A stretch of 54,914 nucleotides of DNA from CAZSPL01 sp964608735 (GCA_964608735.1 CAZSPL010000003.1:1-54914), one strand, 5' to 3'; shown: positions 43,953 to 52,174, counted from the stretch's first letter. Notes: generated by a model from the sequence alone, not told the origin. Translations and numbers: made by a program.

Positions 43953-44951
43953 ATGGCTGAAGCGAAAAGAAAACGAATGACGAAGAAAAAACCCGCTTGG
44001 AAGATTTCTCCATTCGGGTTTACGTTCCTGACGATGTTCGGCCTGATGCTGCTCGTGGGCGTGGTGCTGCTCGCGCAGTTCTACCTGTTCGTCGAGACCG
44101 ATAAAAGTGAAGCGCAGGTTCCTGACCTGAGCGGGATGAGCATCGATGATGCCGCCAGGGAAGTGAAGAGCGTGAAACTCAAACTGCAGCCGAGCGAGTA
44201 TGCCTATTCCGACTCCGTCGAGAAGGATTCCATAATCGACCATACACCCCCTGCTGGCACCGTCGTGAAGGAAGGCCGCACCATCTATCTCACCATCTCC
44301 CTCGGAAAACGCGATATACAAGCCCCCAACGTCATCGGCATGAAACTCGAGGAAGCCCGGAGCGAACTCGAAACGCTCGGTCTACAGGCTTCCGATGTGC
44401 GGGGGGAATACAGCGATGACGCGCCCGTCAATACAGTTATATTCCAGGCTCCTTCGCCGGGTATCCTCGTCGCCAGGGGGGAAGGCATCCAGCTCACATT
44501 TTCCAAGGGGCCGTCGAAGATGAGCATCGAGATGCCCGACCTGAAGGGGACGACACTCGATGGCGCCCTCGCGCAGATTGACGCCCTCGGCCTCAAGGTG
44601 AGCCGCATCAACCGCGTATATTCCGCCACCGCTTCAGGAGAAACCGTCTCCGGGCAAGTGCCGCTTCCCGGGCTGCTCGTCAAGCGCGGCAGCGAAGTGA
44701 TAATCGACCTCACCCTCCCGACGTACGCGAGAACTCTCGGCGAGAGGGAATTCAAGGTCGCCGTCAATGTGCCCATGTCAGAGGACGGAACCGAAGTAAG
44801 GGTCATCGTCAAAGACCTTCACGAAACGAAGGAAGCCTACCGCAAGGTTATCCAGGGCCCAGCGAAGGTCGAGATAAAAATCGATTCCTATGGTTCCACC
44901 ACGGTCAGCATATATTTCGACGGCGTCCTCGTGCGTGAAGAGAATTTTTAG
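43953..44951 (+). CDS. Membrane-anchored PASTA-domain protein without a kinase
   Basis: 332 residues from ATG 43953 (TTG 43941 and ATG 43977 are alternatives). A short basic cytosolic N-terminus and one TM helix (FTFLTMFGLMLLVGVVLLAQ) lead to three PASTA domains at ~45-110, 112-180 and 182-245 (QVPDLSGMSIDDAAREV, APNVIGMKLEEARSEL, MPDLKGTTLDGALAQI). A ~75-residue C-terminal beta domain follows. PASTA domains bind peptidoglycan fragments in PrkC-type kinases and PBPs; here no kinase domain is attached. Its place between fmt and rpe matches where prkC lies in many bacteria, so it may be a reduced relative. Confidence 0.87.
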   Translation: MAEAKRKRMTKKKPAWKISPFGFTFLTMFGLMLLVGVVLLAQFYLFVETDKSEAQVPDLSGMSIDDAAREVKSVKLKLQPSEYAYSDSVEKDSIIDHTPPAGTVVKEGRTIYLTISLGKRDIQAPNVIGMKLEEARSELETLGLQASDVRGEYSDDAPVNTVIFQAPSPGILVARGEGIQLTFSKGPSKMSIEMPDLKGTTLDGALAQIDALGLKVSRINRVYSATASGETVSGQVPLPGLLVKRGSEVIIDLTLPTYARTLGEREFKVAVNVPMSEDGTEVRVIVKDLHETKEAYRKVIQGPAKVEIKIDSYGSTTVSIYFDGVLVREENF

Positions 44952-44993
44952 CCCGGGTTTCTTCCGGGATTAAGATTCCGCATTCGAATGATT

Positions 44994-44999
44994 TATAAT
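44994..44999 (+). promoter_or_regulatory. -10 box for the rpe gene
   Basis: TATAAT 27 nt before the rpe ATG, with AGGAG between. The -35 is unclear. It suggests rpe has its own promoter within the fmt unit. Confidence 0.4.
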
Positions 45000-45026
45000 T
45001 GAGCAAACCCGCAGGAGAAGCAGGCC

Positions 45027-45977
45027 ATGGTTAAAATATCACCGAGCATACTTTCAGCCGACCAGGCTAACCTGAAATGGGCCATCGATGCCGCCGCCGA
45101 GGGAGGCGCCGACTTTATCCACGTCGATGTCATGGACATGCACCTCGTGCCCAACCTGACCATCGGTCCCACTGTATGCGCCGACATCGCGAAGAATTCA
45201 CGCATCCCGCTGGACATACACATGATGGTGCAAGATCCGGCCATGTTCACCGAGCTACTCGCCGGGCAGTTGAGGAGACGCGTGCTCGGCGGGAAATTCG
45301 AGTTCGAGAGTATCGTCAACTACCCCGACGAAGCCATAAAGCAGATCATCGGCAAAGTCGAAATGTCCCAGCTCGCGCTCGCGTTGAAGGGTGCCGGCGA
45401 AGAGCTGTTCAAAAAAATCCTGGATAACATGAACAAGGAAAACGGCGCGGCCCTTGTCGCCGAAATGGGCAACCTTACCGCCGTCAAGCGAGATAAGATC
45501 AAGGCGGCGCGCGAACACATCGCCGAAATCATCGAAAAGGGCGGAAGCATCAACCCCGTCAAATATCTCGTCGCCCACCAGGAAGCATGCATCCATCTCG
45601 ACCGCGTGCTCAATCTTATCCGCTCGCACGGCTTCGGCCCCGGGGTGTCGCTCAATCCCGCGACGCCGGTAAGCACCATCGAGCATGTCCTTCACTTGTG
45701 CGACATCGTGCTCATCATGAGCGTCAACCCGGGATTCGGCGGCCAGGAATTCATCCCCTACACGCTCGACAAGGTGCGGCAGGTCAGGAAGATGATAGAT
45801 GAGCGGCACCTGCGTACGGTGATAGAGATCGACGGCGGCATCACGCCGGAGAATGCGAATTACGCCGCGCGCGCGGGATGCGATATCCTCGTCGCGGGCG
45901 CGGCTGTATTCAACGACAAGGCATCCCCCGCCGACAACATCAAGTCCATCCGCGACGCCTGCGCCGTTGTGGCGTAA
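45027..45977 (+). CDS. rpe: Ribulose-phosphate 3-epimerase with inserted FliG C-terminal-like domain
   Basis: Interconverts ribulose-5-P and xylulose-5-P. At 316 residues it is ~95 longer than usual (~220). The barrel is complete: ISPSILSADQANL, FIHVDVMDMHLVPNLTIGP, LDIHMMVQDP, GVSLNPATP, IMSVNPGFGGQEFIP, IEIDGGITPENA, VAGAAVF. Metal and catalytic residues His32, Asp34, His65 and Asp269 are kept. Between strand 3 (ends ~F74) and the normal continuation (VAHQEACIHLDRVLNLI, ~182) lie ~95 extra residues. Residues 91-173 read as FliG_C: FEFESIVNYPDEAIKQII, SQLALALKGAGEELFKKIL, then NMNKENGAALVAEM and HIAEIIEKGGSI. The frame is unbroken and codon use is uniform. The epimerase call is firm; the insert identity is strong by motif but unverified. 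Confidence 0.93.
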   Translation: MVKISPSILSADQANLKWAIDAAAEGGADFIHVDVMDMHLVPNLTIGPTVCADIAKNSRIPLDIHMMVQDPAMFTELLAGQLRRRVLGGKFEFESIVNYPDEAIKQIIGKVEMSQLALALKGAGEELFKKILDNMNKENGAALVAEMGNLTAVKRDKIKAAREHIAEIIEKGGSINPVKYLVAHQEACIHLDRVLNLIRSHGFGPGVSLNPATPVSTIEHVLHLCDIVLIMSVNPGFGGQEFIPYTLDKVRQVRKMIDERHLRTVIEIDGGITPENANYAARAGCDILVAGAAVFNDKASPADNIKSIRDACAVVA

Positions 45978-46008
45978 TCACCGGGCTACGCGATTCAAAA
46001 CATGATGG

Positions 46009-46014
46009 TATAAT
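46009..46014 (+). promoter_or_regulatory. -10 box upstream of the second fmdB
   Basis: TATAAT 45 nt before the fmdB ATG, just past the rpe stop; the leader would include the mini-ORF at 46041. No clear -35. Confidence 0.35.
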
Positions 46015-46040
46015 TATCCTGCATCGGGAGGTCGAAATTT

Positions 46041-46058
46041 ATGAGAGGTACGACATAG
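46041..46058 (+). other. Five-codon upstream ORF before fmdB
   Basis: ATG-AGA-GGT-ACG-ACA-TAG (MRGTT) with GGGAGG 9 nt upstream. Its stop abuts the fmdB ATG in the same frame. It could be a leader ORF for coupled reinitiation, or a former N-terminus cut by a stop. Confidence 0.35.
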
Positions 46059-46277
46059 ATGCCGAATTACGATTTCATATGCAAAAAATGCGGATGCGAG
46101 TTTGAAGAATACTTGAGTTTCACCGACGACCGCTCCAAGTTGAAGTGCCCGAAATGCAAGTCGAAGAAGGTCGAGCGCAACTTCGGCTCCGTGCAGATGG
46201 GCGTCGGCAAGGGAAGCGGCGGAGGGGCAAGCGATTCATGCGACACATGCTCGTCGTCGAGCTGCTCGACTACGTGA
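46059..46277 (+). CDS. FmdB-type zinc-ribbon protein (second copy)
   Basis: 72 residues: MPNYDFICKKCGCEFEEYL and LKCPKCKSKKVERNFGSV form the FmdB zinc ribbon. The tail is Gly/Ser/Cys-rich (GGGASDSCDTCSSSSCSTT), the classic FmdB serine/cysteine end. ATG 46059 has GAGAGGT 9 nt upstream, inside the mini-ORF. It lies 81 nt after rpe. Regulatory role proposed for the family, not established. Confidence 0.88.
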   Translation: MPNYDFICKKCGCEFEEYLSFTDDRSKLKCPKCKSKKVERNFGSVQMGVGKGSGGGASDSCDTCSSSSCSTT

Positions 46278-46346
46278 GGCATCGGATAACGCCGGGTCCC
46301 GGCAATCTCATACAAATTCGAATAACCTTTGGAGAGAGATTTTACG

Positions 46347-47072
46347 ATGACCAACAAGATAACCTTCTATGGACATTCCGCGTTCAAAATCGAGACCGGG
46401 AAGGGCTTGAAAATAATTATCGACCCGTACCTCACCGGCAACCCCGCTTGCCCCGAGGAATGCCAGTCCGAATCCGATGCCGACCTCGTGCTCGTTACCC
46501 ACGGACATGGCGACCATCTCGGCGACAGCGAGCGCATCATGAATAGCAGCAACGCCACGTTCGCCGCCATATATGAACTCGCCACATGGATGGGTGAAAA
46601 GCTTGGCGATCCCGACCGCGTCATCGGTTATTCAAAGGGCGGCACCATCGAATTTCACGGCGTCAAGGTGACGTTGTTCAACGCCATACACTCCGGCGGC
46701 ATCAACGAGCCGGTCGGATTCTCGGTCGGCGGCGGAGAATCGGGATTCATCCTCGAGCTCGAGGACGGCACACTCATATATCACGCGGGCGACACCGATG
46801 TCTTCATGGACATGCAACTGCTTCCGAAATTGTTCGGTAAGCCCATCGACATCGCGATGCTTCCCATCGGCGGGCATTTCACGATGGACCCGCGGCGCGC
46901 CGCTATCGCCGTCGAGCTCATTCACCCGAAGAAAGTCGTCCCGATGCATTACGGCACCTGGCCGCCGCTGGCCGGTACGCCCGACCAGTTACGCGCCGAG
47001 ATGGACAACCTCGGGCTGTTCGATGTCGAGATAATCGCCGTCAAGCCGGGAGAGAGTTTCAATACAGCGTGA
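46347..47072 (+). CDS. UPF0173-type metal-dependent hydrolase
   Basis: Metallo-beta-lactamase-fold hydrolase of 241 residues. ATG 46347 has GGAGAG upstream; the TTG at 46329 is less likely. It starts MTNKITFYGHSAFKIET, the family signature, and the HxHxDH motif is THGHGDHLGD. Further ligands lie in IHSGGI, YHAGDTDVF and VPMHYGTWP. Close to the UPF0173 length (~230). Substrate unknown. Its last 14 nt overlap the convergent SpoIID gene. Confidence 0.9.
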   Translation: MTNKITFYGHSAFKIETGKGLKIIIDPYLTGNPACPEECQSESDADLVLVTHGHGDHLGDSERIMNSSNATFAAIYELATWMGEKLGDPDRVIGYSKGGTIEFHGVKVTLFNAIHSGGINEPVGFSVGGGESGFILELEDGTLIYHAGDTDVFMDMQLLPKLFGKPIDIAMLPIGGHFTMDPRRAAIAVELIHPKKVVPMHYGTWPPLAGTPDQLRAEMDNLGLFDVEIIAVKPGESFNTA

Positions 47073-48498
47073 CGATATCGACTTTGTAATAATAGTGATG
47101 CAGTATCTGTTCGAAGTCCCACCCCATTTCCGCGAATGTCTTCGCCCCTTGCTGGCTCATACCCTTCCCATGCCCGTAACCGACTCCCTTGAAATATACG
47201 CTTCCGCCGATCTTCACCGGTTCGAAATCAACGGACGTCGCGATCTCGCTTGACGGCGCAGGGGTGAATTCCGCTTCCTTCACTTCATAACCGACTACGA
47301 TATTCTCGCCGCCGAGGTAGCTCTTGCCGGACGAACCTATCGCCACCGCGAGGCTGAGAGTGATTTCCTCGATGCCGTCACCCGTGAGTACCGGGAATTC
47401 GCCCGAGCCGAGTTTCATCAGCACGCGGGTCAGCGCTTCGCGAACGACTTTCCCCTTATCGGGCTCGCTCGTCTTGTCAACCGTAATCGGCGGGAACGCG
47501 CCATTCTTCCCGATCGCAAACCGCGTCGATTTCAGCCGCCCGTATCCTATCAGCCTGCGAAGCTCTATAGCGCCGATCGTCCCGCTGCCGCTGCTTCCCG
47601 CGATGCATACTTCCACGACCCGCCCCGACGCAGCATACTTCGATATGCATATCGTCTTCGGCGTGCCGACATCCGTCCCGGCGCTCTTCATCACGGCGGC
47701 AAGCTCCGATGCGGTAATTTCGAGATCCCATGCGTAGCAATCATCATCGGGCGAATAGACGGAACACAGGTATGGATAATCTGGCTCGCCGTAGTCGGCG
47801 GGATCCGATGTGCATCCGCCCGCCGACGCCGAGTAGTACGCCACAATCGGCTCGCCGTCGTATGTCATCACCATCCCGCGTGTTTCGCTGATTGCGCGGT
47901 CGGCGCGCTCATCCTCGCCCGCGAGACCGGAATACGCCTGGTCCGCGACAGTGCCGTAGACATCGAATGAATCCGAGGCATGCACGGCCATGCGGTTGAG
48001 CGCATATGTCCTCGCTGCCACGGCCTGAACCTTGAGCGCTTCCATGCCCCATCCCGGTGGCATCTCGGCTGGAAGCACGCCGCGAAGATAGTCCTCCAGC
48101 GGAATATTGTTGATAACGGTCAGCGCTCCGCTTTCATGGATGATCCTTATCGCGCCACGATATTTATTTCCCCCGAATTTTAAAAAGCCGTTTTTCGGAT
48201 ATACTTCGAATGCGTCCGCCGTATGCCCGTCCGATGCTTTAATCCCGTCGCCCTTCAGGCTGAATGAAATTTCCGACGCGCCATCGATAACATCGAGAAG
48301 CACTCCGTTGCGCAATTCTCGAAGCTCCATCCCGTCGGTGGCGCTCACTTTCGCCGATGCGCCGCCGGTTTGAAGCGCGACGCGTATCGGCGGCTCTTCC
48401 GATGCATACGCCGTTGATGAAAATCCGAGGATGGCTGCCGTGAGAAGGACGAGCGAAATTGCATTAAAGGGTTTTATCGGATTGAATGTCCTGCTCAA
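47059..48498 (-). CDS. SpoIID/LytB-domain protein (amidase enhancer/lytic transglycosylase-like)
   Basis: Exported protein of 479 residues. TTG 48498 is the start: GAGG lies 7 nt upstream and the next Met is 57 codons later. The signal peptide ends near STAYASEE. The SpoIID domain shows IPLEDYLRGVLPAEMPPGWG, with the catalytic-type Glu, then EALKVQAVAARTYAL and SASAGGCTSD (zinc-linked Cys region), and the end GVGYGHGKGMSQQGAKTFAEMG. SpoIID cleaves denuded peptidoglycan in sporulators; non-spore-formers carry homologues for wall remodelling. DUF2905 lies 9 nt upstream, a pairing common in other genomes. Confidence 0.92.
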   Translation of the reverse strand: MSRTFNPIKPFNAISLVLLTAAILGFSSTAYASEEPPIRVALQTGGASAKVSATDGMELRELRNGVLLDVIDGASEISFSLKGDGIKASDGHTADAFEVYPKNGFLKFGGNKYRGAIRIIHESGALTVINNIPLEDYLRGVLPAEMPPGWGMEALKVQAVAARTYALNRMAVHASDSFDVYGTVADQAYSGLAGEDERADRAISETRGMVMTYDGEPIVAYYSASAGGCTSDPADYGEPDYPYLCSVYSPDDDCYAWDLEITASELAAVMKSAGTDVGTPKTICISKYAASGRVVEVCIAGSSGSGTIGAIELRRLIGYGRLKSTRFAIGKNGAFPPITVDKTSEPDKGKVVREALTRVLMKLGSGEFPVLTGDGIEEITLSLAVAIGSSGKSYLGGENIVVGYEVKEAEFTPAPSSEIATSVDFEPVKIGGSVYFKGVGYGHGKGMSQQGAKTFAEMGWDFEQILHHYYYKVDIVTLY

Positions 48499-48507
48499 TG
48501 TTCAGCC

Positions 48508-48735
48508 TCAATGGCGCATCCGGAAGATAAGATTCAGGATCAGCGTAAGGAGGATGGACAGCACGATGCTCGTCCCTATCCACACGTGCACGCTGAACCC
48601 GTCGCGCTTGACATTAATATCCCCCGGTAGATGCCCCAGCTTTCCAGGCAGAATTCCCATCCAGAACAGCGCGCCGATCAGGATCACCGTCGCTCCGAAA
48701 ATTATCAGCCATTTTCCGATGAATGTGGCAGGCAT
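48508..48735 (-). CDS. DUF2905 membrane protein
   Basis: 75-residue inner-membrane protein with two TM helices. ATG 48735 begins MPATFIGKWLIIFGATVILIG; the middle is LPGKLGHLPGDINVKRDGFS, where LPGDI is the family hallmark. No Shine-Dalgarno; a TATAAT ends 7 nt upstream (48743-48748), so the mRNA is probably leaderless. Found beside ruvB and SpoIID in many bacteria, function unknown. Confidence 0.9.
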   Translation of the reverse strand: MPATFIGKWLIIFGATVILIGALFWMGILPGKLGHLPGDINVKRDGFSVHVWIGTSIVLSILLTLILNLIFRMRH

Positions 48736-48742
48736 GATTGAA

Positions 48743-48748
48743 ATTATA
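48743..48748 (-). promoter_or_regulatory. -10 box for DUF2905-spoIID (leaderless)
   Basis: TATAAT on the minus strand ending 7 nt before ATG 48735. No -35 is recognisable. Confidence 0.5.
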
Positions 48749-48786
48749 CTACCAAATATCGCGCGACGGGATCGCTGACTGGGATC

Positions 48787-48857
48787 GCGGGCTGCCAGCC
48801 CGCCAGTGTTGTGGTGCATATATTGTGGTGCAGGCGGGACGCCCGCACCACAATATA
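48787..48857. repeat. Pair of REP-like palindromes
   Basis: GCGGGCTG (48787-48794) / CAGCCCGC (48796-48803), then a 13-bp perfect stem TATATTGTGGTGC (48819-48831) / GCACCACAATATA (48845-48857) with a GC-rich loop. TGTGGTGCA occurs twice in direct orientation at the left. Similar GGCGGGACGCCC hairpins are scattered in the genomes of many uncultured bacteria. It lies between CPBP and DUF2905 genes. Confidence 0.6.
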
Positions 48858-48904
48858 AGAAACCCGGGTACCGCACTTTAGTGTGCGCCCTGGTAAACTC
48901 GCGA

Positions 48905-49573
48905 TCATGGCAATGTCACAACCCCTGTCAGCTCGAGGAAGAAGAGTATATTCCCCACCAAATGTGCCAACATCGGCACCGAGAGATTCCCCGTACGCTC
49001 GAAAAGCCAGCACGTCACAAGGCTCATCGCGAACGCGGGAAGCATCATCCACGGGCTGAAGAAAAAAAGCGCATACATGGCGCTCGTCAACAGCGCGGCT
49101 TTCCAGAATCCGAGGCTCCTGAACCCGGTGAATATCAACCCGCGGAAAATCACTTCTTCGAGGAATGTCGCTATTATCAGAATTTCCGTGCCGAGTACCA
49201 CCATCTGACCCGTATTCGCGGGCTTCATCGCGTTCATTATCTCGTCCAGTTCCTCGGGTTGGGCACCGAATATAACTCCGCTGAGCCGCGCCAGCCCGAA
49301 GTCGAGGCCGATGATGAGAATTCCCGCGCCGATGCCGAGAAGATATTCCGTCGGCGCAAGGGTGAAGAATTTTAGCCGCGAAAAAGAAATGTCGTAGAAG
49401 CGAAGTATCAGCACGACGATGATGACCACCACGAGATCGTGCACGAGCATATTGGCATAGGGATTATCTTCAAAGAAACCGGGGAGGAAGAACGAGAAGA
49501 ATACCGCCGCGAAGGTCACCAGCGATGTTATCGGCGACAATTCTCCCGTACGGCTCCCCGATGCAGGCCGCAT
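48905..49573 (-). CDS. CPBP-family intramembrane metalloprotease
   Basis: 222-residue membrane protein with about six TM segments. The CPBP (Abi/CAAX-like) motif is FLEEVIFRGLIFTGF (EExxxR), with further conserved His in LAHLVGNILFFL and the middle helix SAMYALFFF, which normally carries a His and here does not, so activity is uncertain. The ATG overlaps the ruvB stop by one base (TGATG), implying coupling. Role in bacteria is varied: peptide or prenyl-protein processing. Confidence 0.87.
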   Translation of the reverse strand: MRPASGSRTGELSPITSLVTFAAVFFSFFLPGFFEDNPYANMLVHDLVVVIIVVLILRFYDISFSRLKFFTLAPTEYLLGIGAGILIIGLDFGLARLSGVIFGAQPEELDEIMNAMKPANTGQMVVLGTEILIIATFLEEVIFRGLIFTGFRSLGFWKAALLTSAMYALFFFSPWMMLPAFAMSLVTCWLFERTGNLSVPMLAHLVGNILFFLELTGVVTLP

Positions 49574-50598
49574 CAGAAGATCCTCTCCTGCGCGTTTTCG
49601 GGTTCGTGATGGCTGACGCCGAGATGCTTATATGCATGCCGCGTGGCGATGCGTCCCCTCGGCGTACGTTTCAGGTAGCCGATTTTCATCAGGTACGGCT
49701 CGATGATGTCGGTCAACGTGTCGACTTCCTCGCACAGCGTCGCAGCGAGGGTGTCGAGTCCGACGGGACCGCCCTCATACTTATCCGTTATCGAATGTAA
49801 AAACCGCATGTCGAGCTGATCCAGTCCCACTTCGTCGATACCCAGCTTCCGAAGCGCGTCATCGGCTATCTTGCTGTCGATACTCCCGTCGGCGCGCACC
49901 TGGGCGAAATCGCGCACGCGCTTCAGCAGCCTGTTGGCGACGCGCGGCGTACCGCGCGAGCGCCGCGATATGACCTCGGCCCCTTCGGTGTCGACATCTA
50001 TCTTCAGTACGCCCGACGAGCGCATGATAATCTTCGCGAGGTCTTCCGGCGGATAAAAATCGAGATGCTGGATTATCCCGAACCTGTCGCGCAATGGGCT
50101 GGTGAGAAGCCCCGCCCGGGTTGTCGCCCCGATGAGCGTGAAAGACTTGAGCGGAAGTTTCACCGTGCGGGCGTTCGGGCCCTTGCCGATGATGATGTCC
50201 ACCTTGAAATCCTCCATCGCGGGATAGAGGTATTCCTCAACAACGCGGTTCAGCCGGTGGATTTCATCGATGAAGAACACATCGCCTTCGCCGAGATTCG
50301 TGAGTATCGCGACGAGGTCGGCGGGACGTTCGAGCGCCGGGCCGGATGTGCCGGTGAATCCAGCGCCCATCTCGTTGGAGACGATATGCGCGAGGGTCGT
50401 CTTGCCGAGTCCCGGCGGGCCGTAGAAAAGAAGGTGGTCCACAGCTTCGTCGCGTCCCTTCGCCGCTTCGATGGCGATGCGCAGGTTGTCGACGACTTCC
50501 CTCTGCCCGATGTATTCATCGAGCAGGCAAGGCCTGAGGCCGATGGGAAATTCGATATCCTCTGGAAGCTTCTCCGATTTTATTATTCGTTCCGCCAT
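49573..50598 (-). CDS. ruvB: Holliday junction ATPase RuvB
   Basis: Hexameric motor for branch migration with RuvA. 341 residues from ATG 50598, the normal length. The frame is open to 50661 but the extra 21 codons overlap the upstream gene and are not conserved. Walker A GPPGLGKTTL, Walker B FFIDEIHRLN, sensor IGATTRAG, arginine finger SPLRDRFG, C-terminal winged helix ending PRGRIATRHAYKHLG. No Shine-Dalgarno; TACAAT ends 7 nt upstream. No ruvA or ruvC is in the window. Confidence 0.97.
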   Translation of the reverse strand: MAERIIKSEKLPEDIEFPIGLRPCLLDEYIGQREVVDNLRIAIEAAKGRDEAVDHLLFYGPPGLGKTTLAHIVSNEMGAGFTGTSGPALERPADLVAILTNLGEGDVFFIDEIHRLNRVVEEYLYPAMEDFKVDIIIGKGPNARTVKLPLKSFTLIGATTRAGLLTSPLRDRFGIIQHLDFYPPEDLAKIIMRSSGVLKIDVDTEGAEVISRRSRGTPRVANRLLKRVRDFAQVRADGSIDSKIADDALRKLGIDEVGLDQLDMRFLHSITDKYEGGPVGLDTLAATLCEEVDTLTDIIEPYLMKIGYLKRTPRGRIATRHAYKHLGVSHHEPENAQERIF

Positions 50599-50605
50599 CT
50601 CAGCT

Positions 50606-50611
50606 ATTGTA
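50606..50611 (-). promoter_or_regulatory. -10 box for ruvB (leaderless)
   Basis: TACAAT on the minus strand ending 7 nt before ATG 50598; no -35 visible. It is 28 nt past the preceding gene's stop. Confidence 0.45.
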
Positions 50612-50638
50612 AACCATTTGCCGCCGCGCGCGCTTGAT

Positions 50639-52171
50639 TTATTCCCCGCTCTCTTCGGCATCCCGGCGATATGTCTGCGACTCCGGCGGCCATTGCTGCA
50701 ACTCGCGAAGCATATATGAACGATAGAATATCTGGCTCTCCCCGGTGAGGTCTTCGCGTCCGCCGCGATATTCCGCCCACGCTATCATCAGCACCGTATC
50801 GTTTTCGAGACGCATCCCCGGATGGGTCATCCTCGGATACGTGCACGGGTGAAGGGAATCGCTTACCTGTATCGGGTCGGATATCTTTTCCCCATCCACT
50901 ATGCGGAGATAAATATCGCAGTTCCCCAGCGGGAATGTCTCCCCCTCGGCATATTGCTGGTACGCCACCGCTATCAAATCCTCATGCCCCATGAGCGGCA
51001 GCGAGATGATATCCGCGTTCACCGCGACCGTCCCCGGCGGATTGAGCCGCATAAGTTCGCCCCGCTCGCCGTCGTATACGCGGCAGAAATATATCTCGCC
51101 TGTCCCGGCATTCATGTCGATTTCGTGCCATACAACCCCCGCGCTTGTAAGGTCGTTGTTGTCGTAGTATCGATTGCCGCATACGCGTGGTATATCGCTT
51201 ACTCCCTCGGTGAAACTCAACTGCACTTCGTCGCCGATATCCCAGCCGCTGTCTTTGGGCTTGATTGTTCTATAGAAAATTTCGCAGTTACCTTCATGTT
51301 GCACATGCTCGTCGACCTGCATGCCGTAACGCGAGTCCATGTAGACGAGATGGATAACGTTTTTTTCAAGGCCGTCGTATCCCGATGACCAGTCTGCATT
51401 CGGGTCGTACTGGAACCAGTTGTCGTCGGTAACCCGCACCAGGTCCCCCCATTCCCCTTCCTTCAGCGCGAAGCCCGTTGTCGGCGTGATGAGCGTGACC
51501 CCCGTGTCCCGCTCCTTCATGAGAATCTCATGCTTGATGAACCGGTGGTCGAACCACAGCATTATAGGTATCTCGTTGAGCGCGCCGTCGAAGAATGCAA
51601 CCGGTAGCGCCCCCCACGAACGCGAGTCCACATCGGCATCGGACACTATCTCCGGCGCCGACCATCCGCGTATATCCCCCGCCGAAAACCATATCTCCCG
51701 AGTATTCACCGACTCGTCCATGTACCCGAGATATGCCATCAGCACGCCGGTTACGGCAACGGCGTTGAATGAGTCGTACCCGTCGGGCTGCGTAATCCTG
51801 CGTTTGTTTTCAAACCCCTTCCCGTCGATTGGCCCGAATGATTCCCACAATTCGCGAATCCTGTTCTCCGGCTCAGACCATATGATATGCGCATAATATC
51901 CCGCCTCGACACCGGCGCTCGCCGCTATCGCCGGAATCTTCTTGTTGCTCAGGCCCCCGGTAACCTGCACCGGGTTGCAGTATGGCTGTATCTCGAGTTT
52001 CATTTCCTCGAGCGGGATGCCCGCGTGAAATTCAGCTGGCGGCTCATAGCCCGGATGCTGAAGCGGTACTTCTATCTTTACCGCGGACGGCAGCGATGTG
52101 AACAAAATAATGATGAAGGCCGCCATCGCCAGTACAGCGAAGATGATGAGATATTTCAGTGATATACGCAT
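50639..52171 (-). CDS. Membrane-anchored BNR/sialidase-like propeller protein
   Basis: 510 residues with an N-terminal TM anchor (YLIIFAVLAMAAFIIILF) and a large exported part. Repeated strands such as GYYAHIIWSEPENR, VIHLVYMDSRYG, AGVVWHEIDMN, LIAVAYQQYAEGE, VLMIAWAEYRGG resemble BNR/sialidase-like blades as in the lipoprotein at 30327. No sialidase catalytic set is seen. GGGGAG precedes the ATG, which lies 3 nt after the waaA stop, so it is cotranscribed with waaA. Function unknown; envelope location suggested. Confidence 0.75.
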   Translation of the reverse strand: MRISLKYLIIFAVLAMAAFIIILFTSLPSAVKIEVPLQHPGYEPPAEFHAGIPLEEMKLEIQPYCNPVQVTGGLSNKKIPAIAASAGVEAGYYAHIIWSEPENRIRELWESFGPIDGKGFENKRRITQPDGYDSFNAVAVTGVLMAYLGYMDESVNTREIWFSAGDIRGWSAPEIVSDADVDSRSWGALPVAFFDGALNEIPIMLWFDHRFIKHEILMKERDTGVTLITPTTGFALKEGEWGDLVRVTDDNWFQYDPNADWSSGYDGLEKNVIHLVYMDSRYGMQVDEHVQHEGNCEIFYRTIKPKDSGWDIGDEVQLSFTEGVSDIPRVCGNRYYDNNDLTSAGVVWHEIDMNAGTGEIYFCRVYDGERGELMRLNPPGTVAVNADIISLPLMGHEDLIAVAYQQYAEGETFPLGNCDIYLRIVDGEKISDPIQVSDSLHPCTYPRMTHPGMRLENDTVLMIAWAEYRGGREDLTGESQIFYRSYMLRELQQWPPESQTYRRDAEESGE

Positions 52172-52174
52172 GGC

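Noticed and set aside
44952..44975. Terminator after the PASTA gene (CCCGG...CCGGG)
   Set aside because: Five-bp stem with no T-tract; too weak to call.
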